Part shown: in pieces, positions 44,618-54,937 of the stretch
Layout of the letters: every line of letters begins with the position of its first letter
Numbering within the stretch: the stretch's first letter is position 1
DNA from: Streptomyces stelliscabiei
GTDB taxonomy: Bacteria > Actinomycetota > Actinomycetes > Streptomycetales > Streptomycetaceae
Assembly: GCF_014873495.1 (NCBI RefSeq)
Contig: NZ_JADBGF010000001.1
Span: forward strand, 8,184,001 to 8,248,000
Length of the DNA: 64,000 nucleotides
Direction of reading: 5' to 3'
The notes under the pieces: model-generated
Database searches by the model: none
Told to the model about the DNA's origin: nothing
Seen by the model: the letters and a program-made list of their open reading frames with translations, nothing else
Made by a program: the position numbers and the translations under genes

Positions 44618-45517
44618 CTACGGCAGCAGCCCCGCCCGCCGGGCGGCCACCACCGCCTCCAGCCGGGTGTGCGCCCCCAGCTTGCGCATGGCCGACCGCA
44701 GATACGCCTTCACGGTCTCCGGACGCAGTCCCAGCCGCCCCGCCGCGACCGCGTTCGTCGCGCCCATCGCCACACAGGCCAGCACGTCCACCTCACGCGC
44801 GGTGAGGACGGTCCGCTCACCGCCGCCCGGGGCGGGCACGGCCTGATCGGTTGCGACCTCGCCGGAGGCGGACGCGCCCGCCAGCCGTCCGCACACCCGC
44901 AGCAGCTCCGCCCGCAGCGCCGGATCCTCGATGCGCGGGGCCAGCGCGCGCAGCGCCCCGTGCGCCTCCCGGACCTCCTCCCACGCCCCGGCCGAGTCCC
45001 CGTGCTCGACGGTCGTCCGGGCCGTGACCAGCAGGTTCCGTGCCTCGTCCCGCACCACCAGCGCCTGCTCCAGGTCCCGCGCCGCGTCCAGCGCGGCACC
45101 CACCGTGCGGTCGCCCAGCGGCTGCGCCGCGCGCAGGGCGCCGTACAGCACCCCGCGCACCTGACGCCGTACGACGACGGGGACCGCGAGGACGGAGCGG
45201 ATGCCCTCGGCGGCGACCGCGGCGTCGTACTCGTGACTGATCTGGCGTGACAGTGAGTAGTCGGTCACCCAGCAGGGGCGGGCCAGGGCCACCGTCTTGC
45301 CGCCGAGGCCGTTGCCCGCGTGCACGGCGAGACCGCTGAGCGCGGTCGTCCGGTGGCCCTGGAGTTCGCTGATGCGCAGTTGCCCGGGGCCGGGCTCGAC
45401 CAGCCCGGCGAAGGCGAGCGGCAGCCCGGTGGACCGCCGCAGGACGCGCAGAGCGCTCCGCAGGTCCGCCTTTTCCGGCCAGACCGTCTTGAGGGGACCC
45501 GAGGGATCGGATGCCAC
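44618..45517 (-). CDS. GAF-domain LuxR-type regulator
   Basis: 299 aa from GTG 45517, with GGAAGGGG upstream; the frame reaches 45574 but without a ribosome site. GAF-like sensor at about 15-165 (LVEPGPGQLRISELQGHRT, VLAVPVVVRRQVRGVLYG), helical linker, then the C-terminal HTH LTAREVDVLACVAMGATNAV and ETVKAYLRSAMRKLGAHTR. This arrangement is typical of regulators placed next to acyl-CoA ligase/dehydrogenase genes. Divergent from the two ligase genes by about 100 bp. Confidence 0.88.
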   Translation of the reverse strand: MASDPSGPLKTVWPEKADLRSALRVLRRSTGLPLAFAGLVEPGPGQLRISELQGHRTTALSGLAVHAGNGLGGKTVALARPCWVTDYSLSRQISHEYDAAVAAEGIRSVLAVPVVVRRQVRGVLYGALRAAQPLGDRTVGAALDAARDLEQALVVRDEARNLLVTARTTVEHGDSAGAWEEVREAHGALRALAPRIEDPALRAELLRVCGRLAGASASGEVATDQAVPAPGGGERTVLTAREVDVLACVAMGATNAVAAGRLGLRPETVKAYLRSAMRKLGAHTRLEAVVAARRAGLLP

Positions 45518-45540
45518 GAACTCACCCCTTCCGCGCGGCG

Positions 45541-45584
45541 CACCCCCGTTCGGGGGTGGTGAGACGTGTATCACGCATTACACG
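45541..45584. promoter_or_regulatory. Palindromes between the GAF-LuxR gene and the ligase operon
   Basis: CGTGTA (45565-45570) and TACACG (45579-45584) form a 20-bp operator-like palindrome, 35-54 bp before the ligase start. Beside it, CACCCCCG (45541-45548) pairs with CGGGGGTG (45551-45558) around TT. Both lie in the short divergent gap, so they may bind the GAF-LuxR protein. Confidence 0.5.
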
Positions 45585-45618
45585 ATGTCAGGCAACGGTC
45601 CGGCAATGAGGAGGACAC

Positions 45619-47298
45619 ATGTCGGCGAGGACGAGCGCCACGGACGAGTTCCGGGTGGCCCGGGACTTCCTGCTGGCCCATCGTGAGGACTACGCCACGG
45701 CCTACGAGGGCTTCACCTGGCCACGCCCGGAGTACTTCAACTGGGCGCTCGACTGGTTCGACGTGATCGCACGCGGGAACGACCGCGCGGCGCTGCACAT
45801 CGTCGAGGAGGACGGCACCGAGACCGTCGTCTCCTTCGCCGAGATGTCCGAGCGCTCCTCCCGGGTCGCCAACCGGCTGCGGGACCGGGGAGTCCGCGCC
45901 GACGACCGCATCCTCGTCATGCTCGGCAATCAGACGGAGCTGTGGGAGACGGCCCTCGCCGCGATGAAGCTGCGGGCCGTCGTCATCCCCGCCACCCCGC
46001 TGCTCGGCCCCGCCGACCTGCGCGACCGGGTGGAGCGCGGCCGGGTCAGGCACGTGATCGTACGGGCCGAGGACGCCCCCAAGTTCGCTGACGTGCCCGG
46101 CCGTTACACCCGTACGACCGTCGGCGGCACGGTGGACGGCTGGCGGCCGTACGAGGAGGCCTACGCGGCCCCCGCCCGGTTCGAGCCGAACGGGCCGACC
46201 AACGCCTCCGACCCGCTGATGCTGTACTTCACCTCGGGCACGACCGCCCGGCCCAAGCTGGTCGAGCACACCCATGTGTCGTACCCCGTGGGCCACTTGG
46301 CGACCATGTACTGGATCGGCCTCAAGCCCGGCGACGTGCATCTCAACATCTCCTCGCCCGGCTGGGCCAAGCACGCCTGGTCCAACCTCTTCGCCCCCTG
46401 GAACGCGGAGGCGACCGTGTTCATCCACAACTACACCCGCTTCGACGCGGGCCGGCTGCTGTCGGAGATGGACCGCGCCGGAGTCACCACCTTCTGCGCC
46501 CCGCCGACCGTGTGGCGGATGCTGATCCAGGCCGACCTCACCCAGCTGACGACCCCGCCCCGCGAGGTCGTCGCCGCCGGCGAACCCCTCAACCCCGAGG
46601 TGATCGAGCAGGTGCGCCGCGCGTGGGGCGTGGACATCCGCGACGGCTTCGGTCAGACCGAGACCGCCGTCCAGGTCTCCAACAGCCCCGGCCAGGAACT
46701 CAAGACCGGCTCGATGGGCCGGCCCGGCCCCGGCTTCAAGGTCGTCCTCCTCGACCCCGTCTCGGGCGCCCCCGGCGCCGACGAGGGAGAGATCGCCCTC
46801 GACCTGTCCAACCGCCCGGTCGGGGTGATGACCGGCTACCACGGCGACCCGGACCGTACGGCGGAGGCGATGGCCGGCGGCTTCTACCGCACCGGTGACA
46901 TCGGTTCCCGCGACGAGGACGGCTACATCACCTACGTGGGGCGCGCGGACGACGTGTTCAAGGCCAGCGACTACAAGATCAGCCCCTTCGAGCTGGAGAG
47001 CGCCCTGCTGGAGCACGACGCGGTCGCCGAGGCGGCCGTCGTGCCCGCGCCGGACGAGCTGCGCCTCGCCGTGCCGAAGGCGTACATCGTGCTGGCGGCC
47101 GGCTGGGAGCCGGGCCCGGACACCGCGAAGGTGCTGTTCGAGCACTCCCGGACCGTCCTCGCCTCCTACAAGCGGCTCCGTCGCCTGGAGTTCGGCGACC
47201 TGCCGAAGACCGTGTCCGGCAAGATCCGCCGCATCGAGCTGCGCGAGGCCACGGCCGCGGGCTCGGACGCGGAGTACCGCGAGGAGGACTTCCGATGA
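45619..47298 (+). CDS. AMP-forming acyl-CoA synthetase (medium-chain/AcsM-like)
   Basis: 559 aa with GAGGA before the ATG. ANL-superfamily motifs: LYFTSGTTARPKLVEHTH (AMP loop), DGFGQTETA, YRTGDIGSRDEDGYITYVGR, the hinge Asp/Lys region VFKASDYKISPFELE, and the catalytic Lys in KTVSGKIRR. The early part (RVARDFLLAHREDYATAYEG) matches acyl-CoA synthetases of the acetyl/medium-chain group. It activates a carboxylic acid with ATP and CoA. ATGA overlap with the second ligase. Confidence 0.9.
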   Translation: MSARTSATDEFRVARDFLLAHREDYATAYEGFTWPRPEYFNWALDWFDVIARGNDRAALHIVEEDGTETVVSFAEMSERSSRVANRLRDRGVRADDRILVMLGNQTELWETALAAMKLRAVVIPATPLLGPADLRDRVERGRVRHVIVRAEDAPKFADVPGRYTRTTVGGTVDGWRPYEEAYAAPARFEPNGPTNASDPLMLYFTSGTTARPKLVEHTHVSYPVGHLATMYWIGLKPGDVHLNISSPGWAKHAWSNLFAPWNAEATVFIHNYTRFDAGRLLSEMDRAGVTTFCAPPTVWRMLIQADLTQLTTPPREVVAAGEPLNPEVIEQVRRAWGVDIRDGFGQTETAVQVSNSPGQELKTGSMGRPGPGFKVVLLDPVSGAPGADEGEIALDLSNRPVGVMTGYHGDPDRTAEAMAGGFYRTGDIGSRDEDGYITYVGRADDVFKASDYKISPFELESALLEHDAVAEAAVVPAPDELRLAVPKAYIVLAAGWEPGPDTAKVLFEHSRTVLASYKRLRRLEFGDLPKTVSGKIRRIELREATAAGSDAEYREEDFR

Positions 47299-48887
47299 GC
47301 GGCGAGCTGTCCTACACCCACGGAACCGGTGGCACCGCCCTGCTCGGCGACACCATCGGCGTCAACCTCGACCGCGCGGTCGCGGCCTGGCCCGACCGCG
47401 AGATGCTCGTCGACCTGCCGTCCGGCCGCCGCTGGACGTACGCCCGGTTCGCCGCCGACGTCGACGCGCTGGCGTACGCGCTGCGCGCGAGCGGCGTCGA
47501 CAAGGGCGACCGGGTCGGCATCTGGGCGGTCAACTGTCCGGAGTGGGTGCTCGTCCAGTACGCCACCGCCCGCATCGGCGCGATCATGGTGAACATCAAC
47601 CCGGCCTACCGCACCCATGAGGTCGAGTACGTTCTCAACCAGGCGGGCGTGTCCCTGCTCTTCGCCTCGCTCAGCCACAAGGCGAGCGACTACCGGGCGA
47701 TGGTCGAGGAGGTGCGCACCCGCTGCCCGAGGCTGCGGGAGACCGTCTACTTCGGGGACCCGAGCTGGGACGGGCTGATCGCGCGCGGGACACCGGTGCC
47801 GTTCGAGGACCTGTCCTGCGACGGCCCCATCAACATCCAGTACACCTCCGGCACCACCGGCTTCCCCAAGGGGGCGACCCTCTCCCACCACAACATCCTC
47901 AACAACGGCTACTTCGTGGGGGAGTCGCTCGCCTACACCGAGCAGGACCGGATCTGTGTGCCCGTGCCCTTCTACCACTGCTTCGGCATGGTGATGGGCA
48001 ACCTCGCGGCCACCTCGCACGGCGCCTGTGTCGTCATCCCGGCCCCGTCCTTCGACCCGAAGGCCACCCTGGAGGCCGTCCAGCGCGAGCGCTGCACCTC
48101 CCTGTACGGCGTACCGACCATGTTCATCGCGGAGCTGAACCTCCCCGACTTCGCCGCGTACGACCTCTCCTCCCTGCGCACCGGCATCATGGCGGGCTCG
48201 CCCTGCCCGGTCGAGGTGATGAAGCGGGTGGTCACCGAGATGCACATGAGGGAGGTCTCGATCTGCTACGGCATGACCGAGACCTCGCCCGTGTCCACCC
48301 AGACCCGGCGCGACGACGACCTGGAACACCGCACCGCCACCGTCGGCCGCGTCCTGCCGCACATCGAGGTGAAGGTCGTCGACCCGGTGACCGGGGTGAC
48401 GCGACCACGCGGCACGGCAGGAGAGTTGTGCACCCGCGGCTACAGCGTGATGCTCGGCTACTGGGAGGAACCGGAGAAGACCGCCGAGGCCGTGGACCCC
48501 GGCCGGTGGATGCACACCGGCGACCTGGCGACCATGCGCGAGGACGGATACGTCGAGATCGTCGGCCGGATCAAGGACATGATCATCCGGGGTGGCGAGA
48601 ACATCTACCCGCGCGAGATCGAGGAGTTTTTGTACGGCCACCCGAAGATCGCCGACGTCCAGGTGGTGGGCGTGCCGCACGAGCGGTACGGCGAGGAGGT
48701 GCTGGCCTGCGTCATCCCGCACGAGGGCGCCGATCCCCTCACCCTGGAGGAGCTACGGGCCTACTGCGAAGGGCAGTTGGCGCACTACAAGATCCCGAGC
48801 GCGCTCCGTGTCCTGGACACCTTCCCGATGACGGTGTCGGGAAAGGTGCGGAAGATCGAGCTGCGGGAGCGGTACGCCGCCGGATAG
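47295..48887 (+). CDS. AMP-binding acyl-CoA ligase (FadD-like)
   Basis: 530 aa. IQYTSGTTGFPKGATLSHHN, ICYGMTETSPVS, MHTGDLATMREDGYVEIVGR and IRGGENIYPREIEEF are complete, with the terminal Lys in MTVSGKVRK. Resembles the medium/long-chain fatty-acid ligase branch (substrate not fixed). Being coupled to a first, distinct ligase, the pair probably activates different acids of one catabolic route under the adjacent LuxR-type regulators. Confidence 0.9.
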   Translation: MSGELSYTHGTGGTALLGDTIGVNLDRAVAAWPDREMLVDLPSGRRWTYARFAADVDALAYALRASGVDKGDRVGIWAVNCPEWVLVQYATARIGAIMVNINPAYRTHEVEYVLNQAGVSLLFASLSHKASDYRAMVEEVRTRCPRLRETVYFGDPSWDGLIARGTPVPFEDLSCDGPINIQYTSGTTGFPKGATLSHHNILNNGYFVGESLAYTEQDRICVPVPFYHCFGMVMGNLAATSHGACVVIPAPSFDPKATLEAVQRERCTSLYGVPTMFIAELNLPDFAAYDLSSLRTGIMAGSPCPVEVMKRVVTEMHMREVSICYGMTETSPVSTQTRRDDDLEHRTATVGRVLPHIEVKVVDPVTGVTRPRGTAGELCTRGYSVMLGYWEEPEKTAEAVDPGRWMHTGDLATMREDGYVEIVGRIKDMIIRGGENIYPREIEEFLYGHPKIADVQVVGVPHERYGEEVLACVIPHEGADPLTLEELRAYCEGQLAHYKIPSALRVLDTFPMTVSGKVRKIELRERYAAG

Positions 48888-48908
48888 CCGCCGCGCGCGA
48901 TCGCCGCC

Positions 48909-49613
48909 TCAGGCCCCCGCACCCAGGGCGACCAGCTCCGTCGCCGCGCCGTTCACGGGCTGCGGGGTGCCCGTGAGGTCCAGGACGAACAGGCAGACGC
49001 CCAGGCCGTCGGCGCGGTCGCGGGCGTCCTCGCCGTACCCGGCGAGGGAGAAGTAGAGGCAGCCGGTGGACTCCGTCATGGCGGTCAGCCACAGGCACTC
49101 GACATCGCGCGGCGAGGCCGGGCGGACCGACGGGTCCACCTGGGCCAGGACGCCCCGCGCGGCCAGGCCGATCCCCGACGGCTGGCGCTGGTCGGCGCGC
49201 CGGATGTCCCGGTAGCCCAGCCAGCGCAGATAGAGGGCGACGGCGGTGACCGCGTCGCGGGCCGTGCGGATGGTGAAGGGCCGGAAGGCCGCCCGGGGAC
49301 CGGCGGGCGCTCCGGCGGCGCCGAGGGCGCCGCCCGGGCTCGGCGCGGGCAGGGTGCCGGACACGGGCACGCGCAGCACGGTCCCGCAGGCGCAGCCCAG
49401 CTCCGGACGGGGCCACTCACCGGCGCGGCCGCAGCCTCCGCAGCGGACGGTGACCCAGTCCTCGTCCCAGGTGTGGTGGGTGACGGAGGTGGGGGTGGCG
49501 CGGCGGTTCAGGGGCGGGGCGACCGGGGTGCCGCACGCGCAGGGGTAGGCCGGCGCGGCGTACCGGTGTTCCCGCCCGCAGTCCGGGCACCGCACCGCCA
49601 TGCTCTCGCTCAT
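48909..49613 (-). CDS. Zinc-ribbon protein of unknown function
   Basis: 234 aa from ATG 49613 (MSESMAVRCPDCG). Two treble-clef-like Cys4 clusters: CPDCGREH...CACG and CGGCGRAGEW...CACG, each ending Cys-x-Cys-Gly. The following part (from about 105) has WLGYRDIRRADQRQPSGIGLAARGVLAQ and DVECLWLTAMTESTGCLYFS, resembling restriction-endonuclease-like (Mrr-type) folds in other actinobacterial proteins, with a weak fit. No named family assigned. The long in-frame extension to 51791 is antisense to gcl and rejected. Confidence 0.72.
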   Translation of the reverse strand: MSESMAVRCPDCGREHRYAAPAYPCACGTPVAPPLNRRATPTSVTHHTWDEDWVTVRCGGCGRAGEWPRPELGCACGTVLRVPVSGTLPAPSPGGALGAAGAPAGPRAAFRPFTIRTARDAVTAVALYLRWLGYRDIRRADQRQPSGIGLAARGVLAQVDPSVRPASPRDVECLWLTAMTESTGCLYFSLAGYGEDARDRADGLGVCLFVLDLTGTPQPVNGAATELVALGAGA

Positions 49614-49783
49614 GATTCCCACCCCACCACCCGAGCCGCACCGAGAACGCCTCCTCATCGTCCTCCAGCCGGGGCCGCTCCGGCAGGGAAACACCCCGAG
49701 ACGCCCGCGTGGATCGGCGCTGCCCGTGCCCTTGACGCTCCCTGCCGCCCCTCTTAATCTGATTCCAGATAGCAGAAAAACTT

Positions 49784-49798
49784 TTCCGCAATACGGAA
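49784..49798. promoter_or_regulatory. AllR-like operator upstream of gcl
   Basis: TTCCGCAATACGGAA, a 5-5-5 palindrome, 92 bp before the gcl start. It matches the minus-strand sequence of the hyi site (TTCCACAATATGGAA, 54579-54593) at 13 of 15 bases. Further GCGGAA / ACGGAA half-sites follow to about 49835. An IclR-type regulator such as AllR, known to control gcl in streptomycetes, is the natural candidate; it is not encoded in this window. Confidence 0.7.
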
Positions 49799-49889
49799 TA
49801 GTGGCGGAAAGGTCACTGACGGAATGACGGAAGTGCTCACCGCGGGGCGCGACGGGAGTGAGTCCGGCAGCTGAAGCAGGAGTGAGCAC

Positions 49890-51674
<1,785 letters not shown>

Positions 51675-51770
51675 GAGGTCGTACGCGGCCGGGGGCGGCT
51701 CGTCCGGGGGGTGGGCCGCCCCCCTCGGCGGTGCGTGGCCGCGAGCGGACGGTGATGTGAAGCGCGACGA

Positions 51771-51840
51771 GGGGAGGCCCTGCGGCGGCACGACCCCGCT
51801 GGACGCGAGCCGCTTTGTCGTGCCGCCGCAGGGCCTCCCC
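51771..51840. terminator. Terminator after gcl with a 24-bp perfect stem
   Basis: Bases 51771-51794 (starting GGGGAGGCCCTGCGG) and 51817-51840 are exact complements around a 22-base loop, about 97 bp after the gcl stop. A stem this long and perfect is remarkable, and it should also block transcription entering from the right. Confidence 0.8.
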
Positions 51841-51871
51841 CTGCCACCCCGGATCTCCCCCGATCCCCGGG

Positions 51872-51962
51872 CCCCCGTTTCCCCCGTGGTCCCCCGTGCG
51901 TTTCCCCCGTGCCTCCGCGTTCCCCCGTGGAGGCTTCCCCCGTGGAGGCCCGCCGCCCCCGT
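51872..51962. repeat. Seven CCCCCGT boxes in a pyrimidine-rich tract
   Basis: CCCCCGT occurs at 51872, 51881, 51891, 51904, 51922, 51937 and 51956, spaced 9-19 bp apart, in a strongly C/T-biased strand. The complementary strand therefore has seven runs of five or more G, capable of G-quadruplexes. No gene frame fits. Confidence 0.75.
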
Positions 51963-52702
51963 GCCGACGGGCCTCCTGTGACGAGAATGTGCCCTGCCTC
52001 ACTGGTAGTTGAAGCCCCCACGCACGGGTTCAGAGGTTGATTTGAGGGTTCCGTAGACGGCCTACGCACGCTTGCGTAGGCAGGAGGGCGATGGTGCCGG
52101 CCGTGATCGGGTTGTCGGACAGAACCGCTGTCGGCGCGGGCGCGGGCCCGTCGACCACCTGCCGGGCGCCGGCAAGGACCGGCACAGCCTGCGCGGTACC
52201 GGTCCTCGCCGGCGCCCACCGGGCCGGTGCGCCGGTGTTCGCCGTGCCGGGCCCGGACCGCGGCGGATGCGTCGGCGCCGGTTCCGCGTCCCTCACGTCG
52301 AGACGCGGAACCGGAGCCTTCACCACCGCACTGGCGTGCACACCGCCGCGGTCCGTCCCCTGCCCGCGCGCGTCCGACACGTACCCCTCATCCGGGTCGG
52401 TCGGAAACGGTCGCGGGCGGTGCGTCCGGTGGCTGATGGGTGACCATCAGGGACCGGACGCCGTTCGGGAATGCAGGAAGTCGATCGCCGGATCGTGCGG
52501 TTGCCGCAGCTCGGCGCGCCCCCGTGGCCTCGGCCAGGCCCTCACCCACCGTCAGGCGGCGTACGCGCCTCATGGCGCGGCGCCTACGCCGCTCAGGAAG
52601 TCGGCGTAGGCCGGACGGTGGTTCCGGCCCGCGGCGGTGCCTGGGCGCGACAGGACAGATGTCGGCGCCGCCGCGGACCGGAAGTTCGGGGAGGTGCCGG
52701 CC
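51963..52702. other. 740-bp gene-free region with two related palindromes
   Basis: No credible gene on either strand. GCCTACGCA/TGCGTAGGC (52060-52068/52073-52081) and GCCTACGCCG/CGGCGTAGGC (52582-52591/52602-52611) are perfect inverted repeats sharing GCCTACGC, about 520 bp apart. They could mark the ends of a small decayed element, or operators. The middle has low-quality frames only. Confidence 0.5.
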
Positions 52703-53593
52703 TCAGACCCGGGCGCCGGAGAGGCGCTCCACGCCCCGCAGCAGGGCCGAGTGGTCGAGGCCGCCGTCGCCCTGGGCGCGCAGTGAGGCGACGAGCTGGG
52801 TCACCACGGCACCGACGGGCAGCGCGGCGCCCACGGCGCGGGCGGCGTCGGTGACGATGCCCAGGTCCTTGTGGTGCAGGTCGACGCGGAAGCCCGGCTG
52901 GAAGTCGCGGTTCAGGAAGTTGTCCTTCTTGCGGGTCAGCACGGTCGAGCCCGCGAGCCCGCCGTTCAGGACGTCGAGCGCGGCCGCCAGGTCCACGCCC
53001 GACCTCTCCAGGAAGACCACGGCCTCGGCGCACGCCTGGATGTTCACGGCGACGATCAGCTGGTTCGCGGCCTTCACGGTCTGCCCGGCGCCGTGCGGAC
53101 CGCACAGCACGACGGTCCTGCCGAGCGCCTCGAAGACCGGCTCGGCCTCGGTGAAGTCGGCCCGCTCGCCACCGACCATGATGGACAGCACGGCCTCGAC
53201 CGCGCCCGCCTCGCCGCCGGACACCGGGGCGTCGAGCACCCGGATACCCTTCTCCCGCCCGGCCTTCGCCAGGTCGACGGAGGTCTGCGGGGTGATGGAC
53301 GACATGTCGATCAGCAGTGTGCCGGGCCCGGCGTTCTCCAGGACGCCGTCGGGGCCGTACGCGACGGCCTCGACCTGAGGCGAGGCGGGCACCATCGTGA
53401 TGACGACGTCGGCGTCGCGCACGGCCTCGGCGACGGAGGCCGCCGCGGTCCCGCCGGCGGCGGTCAGCCGGTCGAGCTTGTCCTGCTCCAGGGTGTGGCC
53501 CGTGACGTCGTAACCCGCCTTGATCAGGTTCTCCGACATGGGGGAACCCATGATGCCGAGACCTATCCACGCGACCTTGGGGAGATTGCTCAT
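52703..53593 (-). CDS. glxR: Tartronate semialdehyde reductase (2-hydroxy-3-oxopropionate reductase)
   Basis: 296 aa. VAWIGLGIMGSPMSENLIKA is the NAD(P) site, LDAPVSGGEAGAVEA the substrate loop and GAGQTVKAANQLIVAV carries the catalytic Lys of beta-hydroxyacid dehydrogenases. Reduces tartronate semialdehyde made by Gcl to glycerate. Downstream of hyi on the same strand, 112 bp apart, so probably one operon. Confidence 0.94.
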   Translation of the reverse strand: MSNLPKVAWIGLGIMGSPMSENLIKAGYDVTGHTLEQDKLDRLTAAGGTAAASVAEAVRDADVVITMVPASPQVEAVAYGPDGVLENAGPGTLLIDMSSITPQTSVDLAKAGREKGIRVLDAPVSGGEAGAVEAVLSIMVGGERADFTEAEPVFEALGRTVVLCGPHGAGQTVKAANQLIVAVNIQACAEAVVFLERSGVDLAAALDVLNGGLAGSTVLTRKKDNFLNRDFQPGFRVDLHHKDLGIVTDAARAVGAALPVGAVVTQLVASLRAQGDGGLDHSALLRGVERLSGARV

Positions 53594-53670
53594 GGTGAGG
53601 GTGCCTCTCTGACTGCTCTGCTGCGTCTTCGGGGAGGGGCCACGACCGCGGGACGGGCCTGCTACGGCGC

Positions 53671-53710
53671 GGCCCTCAGCGGCCCTCAGCGGCCCTCAGC
53701 GGCCCTCAGC
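53671..53710. repeat. Four exact copies of GGCCCTCAGC
   Basis: Direct 10-bp repeats fill 53671-53710 in the hyi-glxR gap; the last copy overlaps the hyi stop codon (TCA at 53706-53708 = TGA on the minus strand), so each copy offers the same stop in rotating frames. A slippage product, possibly part of an intercistronic mRNA structure. Confidence 0.9.
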
Positions 53711-54548
53711 GGGCCGCCCCCCGGGCCTCTCGGGGGAGCCATGCGAACGCCTCGGCGCTCGGGCGGTCGCCCGGCTTGTACTCCAGGCCGACCAGGCCCT
53801 CGTAACCGGCCTTGGCCAGCTGGTCGAGGAGGTCCGCCAGCGGGACGGTGCCGGTGCCCGGGGCGCCGCGACCGGGGTTGTCGGCGATCTGCACATGGCC
53901 GGTCCTCGCGGCGTACTCGGCGATCACCCGCGGCAGGTCCTCGCCGTTCATGGACAGGTGGTAGAGGTCCATCAGGAAGCGCGCGTTGCCGAGGCCCGAC
54001 GCCTCGTTGACCCGGTCGACGACAGCGACGGCGGCCGGGGCCGACACCAGCGGATACCGCGGCGACTCCACCCGGTTCAGGGCCTCGATCAGCAGGATCG
54101 CGCCGATCCGGTCGGCCGAGCGGGCCGCCGCCACCAGGTTGTGCAGGGCCAGCGCGTCCTGCTCGGCCGGATCCACCCCGTCGACGCGGTTGCCGTACAG
54201 GGCGTTGAGCGCCGTGCAGCCGACCGACTCGGCGAAGGCCGCGGCCACCTCGATGTTGGCGCGGAACCTCTCCGACTCCTCGCCCGGGACCGACAGCGCG
54301 CCCCGGTCCGGACCCGGTAGGACACCGGAGTAGAAGTTCAGCCCGGTGAGTTGTACACCCGCGCCCTGCAACGCGCCTCGCAGGGCGTCCAGTTCGGACG
54401 GTGCGGGGGTGGGGGAGTCGACCCACGGCCACCACAGCTCGACCGCGGTGAAACCGGCCGCGGCGGCCGCCGCGGGGCGCTCCAGGAGCGGGAGTTCCGT
54501 GAAGAGGATCGACAGGTTGACGTTGTAGCGCTGCTCTGCGAATCCCAT
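53706..54548 (-). CDS. hyi: Hydroxypyruvate isomerase-family TIM-barrel protein
   Basis: 280 aa from ATG 54548 (MGFAEQRYNVNLSILFTELP); the frame also allows a start at 54584. Xylose-isomerase-like barrel: AAAGFTAVELWWPW, GLNFYSG, LLIEALNR with metal Glu, FLMDLYHLSMNG, HVQIADNPGRGAPG and GLEYKPGD. Interconverts hydroxypyruvate and tartronate semialdehyde in the Gcl pathway. Its promoter holds the same palindrome as gcl, so the two operons are co-regulated. Confidence 0.92.
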   Translation of the reverse strand: MGFAEQRYNVNLSILFTELPLLERPAAAAAAGFTAVELWWPWVDSPTPAPSELDALRGALQGAGVQLTGLNFYSGVLPGPDRGALSVPGEESERFRANIEVAAAFAESVGCTALNALYGNRVDGVDPAEQDALALHNLVAAARSADRIGAILLIEALNRVESPRYPLVSAPAAVAVVDRVNEASGLGNARFLMDLYHLSMNGEDLPRVIAEYAARTGHVQIADNPGRGAPGTGTVPLADLLDQLAKAGYEGLVGLEYKPGDRPSAEAFAWLPREARGAAR

Positions 54549-54578
54549 GGGGCTTCCGGCGCTCCCTTCCGTTCCAAT

Positions 54579-54593
54579 TTCCATATTGTGGAA
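54579..54593. promoter_or_regulatory. AllR-like operator upstream of hyi-glxR
   Basis: TTCCATATTGTGGAA; on the minus strand TTCCACAATATGGAA, differing from the gcl site TTCCGCAATACGGAA only at two symmetric positions. It sits 31 bp before the hyi start, overlapping the likely promoter. Confidence 0.7.
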
Positions 54594-54685
54594 CTTTGTT
54601 TCTGCCTAACGGAAGAGTGCCGTCGGTCTTCGAGGCTTGTCAAGGGGGCTCGGTGGAAAACGGCGCCGCGCGTTAGGTTGTGCCC

Positions 54686-54937
54686 GTGCGATTGAGAGTG
54701 GAGTTCACGACCGAGCCCTTCGACCTCGACGAGGCCCCGGCGCACGCGCTCGTGGCCCGTGAGGTCGTCGAGGCGGCCGCACTGGACGCGGTCGACGTCG
54801 GCCCGTTCGGCAACACGGCGGAGGGGGGCGCCGACGCGGTGCTCACCGCCGTGGACGCCCTGCTGCGCCGGACCCTGGAGTCCGGCGCCACCCGGATCTC
54901 GCTCCAGATCAATGTGCTCGGGGAGGGCGGCGAGTGA
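54686..54937 (+). CDS. Small UPF0045/thiamine-binding-like protein
   Basis: 83 aa from GTG 54686 (MRLRVEFTTEPF); GTG 54680 is two codons longer. The pattern VGPFGNTAEGGADAVLTAVD then LLESGATRISLQINV-like strands resembles the COG0011/YkoF-type small ferredoxin-fold proteins that bind thiamine precursors, but identity is low. It overlaps the following HTH gene by GTGA and is divergent from hyi by 137 bp, so the pair may regulate or serve ureide genes. Confidence 0.6.
   Translation: MRLRVEFTTEPFDLDEAPAHALVAREVVEAAALDAVDVGPFGNTAEGGADAVLTAVDALLRRTLESGATRISLQINVLGEGGE

Noticed and set aside
52030..52380. 116-aa minus-strand frame in the gene-free region
   Set aside because: No ribosome site, Pro/Ala-rich, no recognised motif, crosses the palindrome at 52060.
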